The notes under the pieces: generated by a model
Seen by the model: the letters and a program-made list of their open reading frames with translations, nothing else
Told to the model about the DNA's origin: nothing
The model's database searches: none
Assembly: GCA_030460725.1 (NCBI GenBank)
Contig: JAKECL010000064.1
Location: 1 to 7,963, forward strand
Length of the DNA stretch: 7,963 nt
DNA from: Propionibacterium sp.
GTDB taxonomy: Bacteria; Actinomycetota; Actinomycetes; Actinomycetales; Actinomycetaceae
Direction: 5' to 3'
Translations under genes and position numbers: made by a program
Part shown: positions 5,676 through 7,963 of the stretch, in pieces
How the letters are laid out: every line of letters begins with the position of its first letter
Position numbering within the stretch: the first letter of the stretch is position 1

Positions 5676-7355
5676 TCACATCCTTTCGGGTGCGCCGACC
5701 CCCAGGAGGTCCAGCCCGTTGCGCAGGACCTGGGTGACGGCGTCATTGAGCCACAGGCGGGCCACATGACCGGCGGTGACAGGCTCCTCACCGCGCGGTG
5801 TGACACGGCACTGGCCGTACCAGGCGTGGTAGGCGGCGGCCAGCTGCTCCAGGTAGCGGGCCACACGATGGGGTTCACGCAGCTCAGCGGCCTGGGCGAC
5901 CTGGGCGGGGAACTGGGCGAGGACTCCCAGCAGGTCTCCGTCGGCGGGATGGTCCAGGGCCGCGGGGTCGAAGCCCTCGCCGCGTGACACCCCGTGCTCG
6001 GCGGCGTTGCGTGCCACGTTGCGGGTGCGGGCGTGGGCGTACTGGACGTAGTAGACGGGGTTCTCGTTGGAGTGGGAGGTCAGGAGGTCCAGGTCGATGT
6101 CGAGGTTGGAGTCCATCGACACGCGCACCAGCGCGTAGCGGGCCGCGTCCACCCCCACGGCGTCCACCAGGTCGTCCAGGGTGACGATGGTGCCGGCGCG
6201 CTTCGACATGCGCACGGGCTGGCCGTCCCTGACCAGGTTCACCATCTGACCGATGAGGATCTGCATGTTGACGCCGGGGGTGTCCCCGAAGGCCTCGCAC
6301 ATGGCCATCATGCGGCCGATGTAGCCGTGGTGGTCCGCACCCAGGAGGTAGATGGCAACATCGGCGCCACGACTGCGCTTGTCCAGGTAGTAGGCGACAT
6401 CACCCGCGAAGTAGGCGGCCTGGCCGTCGGACTTGATGAGGACCCGGTCCTTGTCGTCCCCGTAGTCGGTGGTGCGCAGCCACACCGCGCCGTCCTGGTC
6501 GAAGACCTCCCCGCGCTCGCGCAGGACCTCGATGGCGCGGGTCACCGCACCGGAGCTGTGCAGGGAGTCCTCGTGGAAGAAGACGTCGAAGTCGGAGCGG
6601 AAGGAGTGCAGACGCTCCTTGATCTCGTCGAACATCAGGTCCACCCCGCGCGCACGGAAGGCCTCCACCGCATCCGCCTCGGGCAGGGAGACGGGGTCGG
6701 GCTCGCCGGCGGCCAGCGCATCGTGGCGGACCTGGTCGGCGATCTCGGCGATGTACTGGCCGCCGTATCCGTCCTCCGGCGCCTCATGTCCCATGGCGCG
6801 GGCGTAGAGGGAGCGGGCGAAACGGTCGATCTGGGAGCCGTGGTCGTTGAAGTAGTACTCGCGGGTGACCTGTGCCCCGGAGGCCTCCATGAGGCGGGCC
6901 AGGGAGTCCCCCACCGCTGCCCAGCGCGCGCCCCCCAGGTGGACGGGGCCCGTCGGGTTCGCGGAGACGTACTCCAGATTGATGTGGGTGCCCGACAGGG
7001 AGGGGTTCGTGCCGAAGGCGGCGCCGGCCTCCACGATCGTGCCGGCCAGGGCACCTGCCGACGCTGCACCCAGAGTGATGTTGATGAATCCGGGGCCTGC
7101 AATGGCGACCTGCTCGATGCCCTCGGCGCTCTCCAGCTCGCCAGCCAGGACCTCGGCGAAGTCCCGCGGCGCCAGGCCCGCGCGTCGGGAGAGCTGGAGT
7201 GCGACATTGGTCGACCAGTCCCCGTGGTCGCGGTTCCTGGGACGCTCGACCTTCACGGTGTCCGGAACGGCGGCGGGGTCCAGTGCCAGACGTCCAGCGG
7301 TCGCGGCGTCCAGCAGGGCAGTGCGGATGAGGTCAGCGAGTTCTTCAGGGGTCAC
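5676..7355 (-). CDS. argS: Arginyl-tRNA synthetase (class I)
   Basis: This enzyme charges tRNA-Arg with arginine in the cytosol, using ATP. The 559-residue product has full family length. The N-terminal Arg-tRNA-synthetase domain covers about residues 1-90. The class I HIGH-type motif is HLGG (139-142) within ANPTGPVHLGGARWAAVGD, followed by REYYFNDHGSQIDRFA (165-180), and the KMSKS-type motif is MSKRAGT (383-389). The C-terminal DALR anticodon-binding domain runs from about 435 to the end and includes NPVYYVQYAHAR and the LWLNDAVTQVLRNGLDLLGV stretch. I chose the GTG at 7355 because it gives a natural N-terminus. It has no Shine-Dalgarno, but a TACCCT box ends 6 nt before it, suggesting a leaderless mRNA. 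The last codons (PERM) contain the lysA ribosome binding site, and lysA starts 3 nt after the stop. The argS-lysA pair is a known actinobacterial operon. Confidence 0.97.
   Translation of the reverse strand: MTPEELADLIRTALLDAATAGRLALDPAAVPDTVKVERPRNRDHGDWSTNVALQLSRRAGLAPRDFAEVLAGELESAEGIEQVAIAGPGFINITLGAASAGALAGTIVEAGAAFGTNPSLSGTHINLEYVSANPTGPVHLGGARWAAVGDSLARLMEASGAQVTREYYFNDHGSQIDRFARSLYARAMGHEAPEDGYGGQYIAEIADQVRHDALAAGEPDPVSLPEADAVEAFRARGVDLMFDEIKERLHSFRSDFDVFFHEDSLHSSGAVTRAIEVLRERGEVFDQDGAVWLRTTDYGDDKDRVLIKSDGQAAYFAGDVAYYLDKRSRGADVAIYLLGADHHGYIGRMMAMCEAFGDTPGVNMQILIGQMVNLVRDGQPVRMSKRAGTIVTLDDLVDAVGVDAARYALVRVSMDSNLDIDLDLLTSHSNENPVYYVQYAHARTRNVARNAAEHGVSRGEGFDPAALDHPADGDLLGVLAQFPAQVAQAAELREPHRVARYLEQLAAAYHAWYGQCRVTPRGEEPVTAGHVARLWLNDAVTQVLRNGLDLLGVGAPERM
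5681..5687 (-). promoter_or_regulatory. lysA ribosome binding site inside the argS 3' end
   Basis: GAAAGGA lies in the last codons of argS and 8 nt before the lysA GTG (5672). The argS TGA (5678-5676) sits between the two. Terminating argS ribosomes would therefore cover the lysA start region, as expected for coupled translation. Confidence 0.75.
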
Positions 7356-7367
7356 GTCACGAGGGTA
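7356..7367 (-). promoter_or_regulatory. Candidate -10 box for leaderless argS transcript
   Basis: On the minus strand TACCCT (7367-7362) fits the actinobacterial TANNNT -10 pattern. It is followed by 6 nt and then the argS GTG at 7355, so transcription would begin at or next to the start codon. No good -35 box is visible, and there is no Shine-Dalgarno upstream of the GTG. Confidence 0.45.
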
Positions 7368-7435
7368 GCCGCAGCGCCACGGCCCGGGCCAGCCGCTCCG
7401 GGTGTCGGTCGGCTCCCTCCCACCGGCGCGCTGCC

Positions 7436-7900
7436 TCAGTTGCGGTCGATGAGCCCACTGAGTTCGTAGGTGGAGACCTGGTCGATGCGGTGACGGTGGC
7501 GAGGGTCGCCACTGAAGGCCGAGGCGAGGAACGCGTCGACGAAGCGGGTGGCCTCCTCGGGGGTGTGCATGCGCGCACCGATGGAGATGACATTGGCATC
7601 GTTGTGCTGGCGCGCGAGCACGGCGGTCTCCTCACTCCACACCAGTGCCGCACGCACCCCACGGACCTTGTTGGCCGCCATCTGTTCACCGTTGCCCGAG
7701 CCCCCGATGACAATGCCGAGCGAGCCCGGGTCGGCCACCACTGCCTCCGCGCAGTCCAGACACACCGGCGGGTAGTCGTCCAGGGGGTCGAAGGTCTCGG
7801 CGCCGTGGTCCGTGACCTCCGCGCCCGTGGCGCGCAGGTGGAGCACCAGGAGTGACTTGAGTTCGAAACCGGCGTGGTCGGAGGCGATGTGGAGGCGCAC
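7436..7900 (-). CDS. rpiB: Ribose-5-phosphate isomerase B (RpiB/LacAB family)
   Basis: This enzyme interconverts ribose 5-phosphate and ribulose 5-phosphate in the cytosolic non-oxidative pentose phosphate pathway. The 154-residue product starts MRLHIASDHAGFELK, with the family's phosphate-binding SDHAG at residues 7-11. It carries GGSGNGEQ at 66-73, RQHNDAN at 97-103 and IGARMHT at 107-113. In many RpiBs the active-site loop has a catalytic Cys. Here that position is Gly-Gly-Ser, and Glu72 lies four residues after Ser68, matching the M. tuberculosis type in which a glutamate (Glu75 there) acts as the base. I chose the GTG start at 7900 because AGAAGGA lies 6 nt upstream; an in-frame ATG at 7945 would add 15 non-conserved residues and has no comparable site. 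It ends 80 nt before argS. A sugar-phosphate isomerase of the same fold with another substrate is the main alternative, but is unlikely. Confidence 0.93.
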   Translation of the reverse strand: MRLHIASDHAGFELKSLLVLHLRATGAEVTDHGAETFDPLDDYPPVCLDCAEAVVADPGSLGIVIGGSGNGEQMAANKVRGVRAALVWSEETAVLARQHNDANVISIGARMHTPEEATRFVDAFLASAFSGDPRHRHRIDQVSTYELSGLIDRN

Positions 7901-7906
7901 GACAGA

Positions 7907-7913
7907 TCCTTCT
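7907..7913 (-). promoter_or_regulatory. Ribosome binding site of rpiB
   Basis: AGAAGGA on the minus strand lies 6 nt before the GTG at 7900. It decides the start in favour of MRLHIASDHAG over the upstream in-frame ATG at 7945. Confidence 0.7.
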
Positions 7914-7963
7914 GTGCGGGATGCGGGGCCCCTCCATCCTCCCACGTGGCGCGGGCCCGGGGT

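Noticed and set aside
3942..5987. A 681-codon open frame on the plus strand opposite lysA and the end of argS
   Set aside because: It is antisense to two clearly conserved genes, has no recognisable domain and is rich in Gly, His, Arg and Val, as expected from the complementary strand of high-GC coding DNA.
7381..7390. GGCCCGGGCC palindrome in the rpiB-argS gap as a terminator
   Set aside because: The perfect palindrome leaves no loop for a stable hairpin and no U-run follows; it may be chance at this GC content.
5994..7469. A 491-codon open frame on the plus strand opposite argS
   Set aside because: It is a compositional shadow of argS. Stop codons are rare at this GC content, and no family motif is visible.

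Overview
The window is very GC-rich DNA and reads as actinobacterial (Actinomycetota). Evidence: strong G/C bias at third codon positions, several GTG starts, a mycobacterial-type RpiB active site, the argS-lysA pair, and a gluABCD-type transporter in the same order as in Corynebacterium glutamicum. I cannot place the genus with confidence; an Actinomyces-like organism is possible. All recognisable genes lie on the minus strand, so they are transcribed from the right end of the window to the left.

Layout from right to left: rpiB (7900-7436, ribose-5-phosphate isomerase B); an 80-nt gap; argS (7355-5676, arginyl-tRNA synthetase), followed after 3 nt by lysA (5672-4011, diaminopimelate decarboxylase); a 184-nt gap holding repeats, two palindromes and a promoter candidate; then the amino-acid ABC transporter. 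The transporter consists of gluA (3826-3059, ATPase), a 93-nt gap with two hairpins, gluB (2965-2060, binding lipoprotein), a 171-nt gap with a strong hairpin and tandem repeats, gluC (1888-1226, permease) and gluD (1229-183, permease), with gluC and gluD overlapping by 4 nt. The last 182 nt hold no complete gene. They contain a direct repeat, a C10 tract and, at the edge, the possible start of another minus-strand gene.

Functionally the window joins a pentose-phosphate enzyme, an arginine charging enzyme coupled to the last step of lysine biosynthesis, and an importer most likely for glutamate or a related polar amino acid.

The proteins are ordinary. The unusual material lies between and at the ends of genes: three tandem-repeat tracts with different periods (12, 14 and 18 bp), a 15-bp word shared by two of these spacers, hairpins directly after the gluA and gluB stop codons, paired palindromes at the gluA promoter, and three gene starts with a TANNNT box 6-7 nt before the start codon, as expected of leaderless transcripts. 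I see no convincing new defence, mobile or RNA-guided system.
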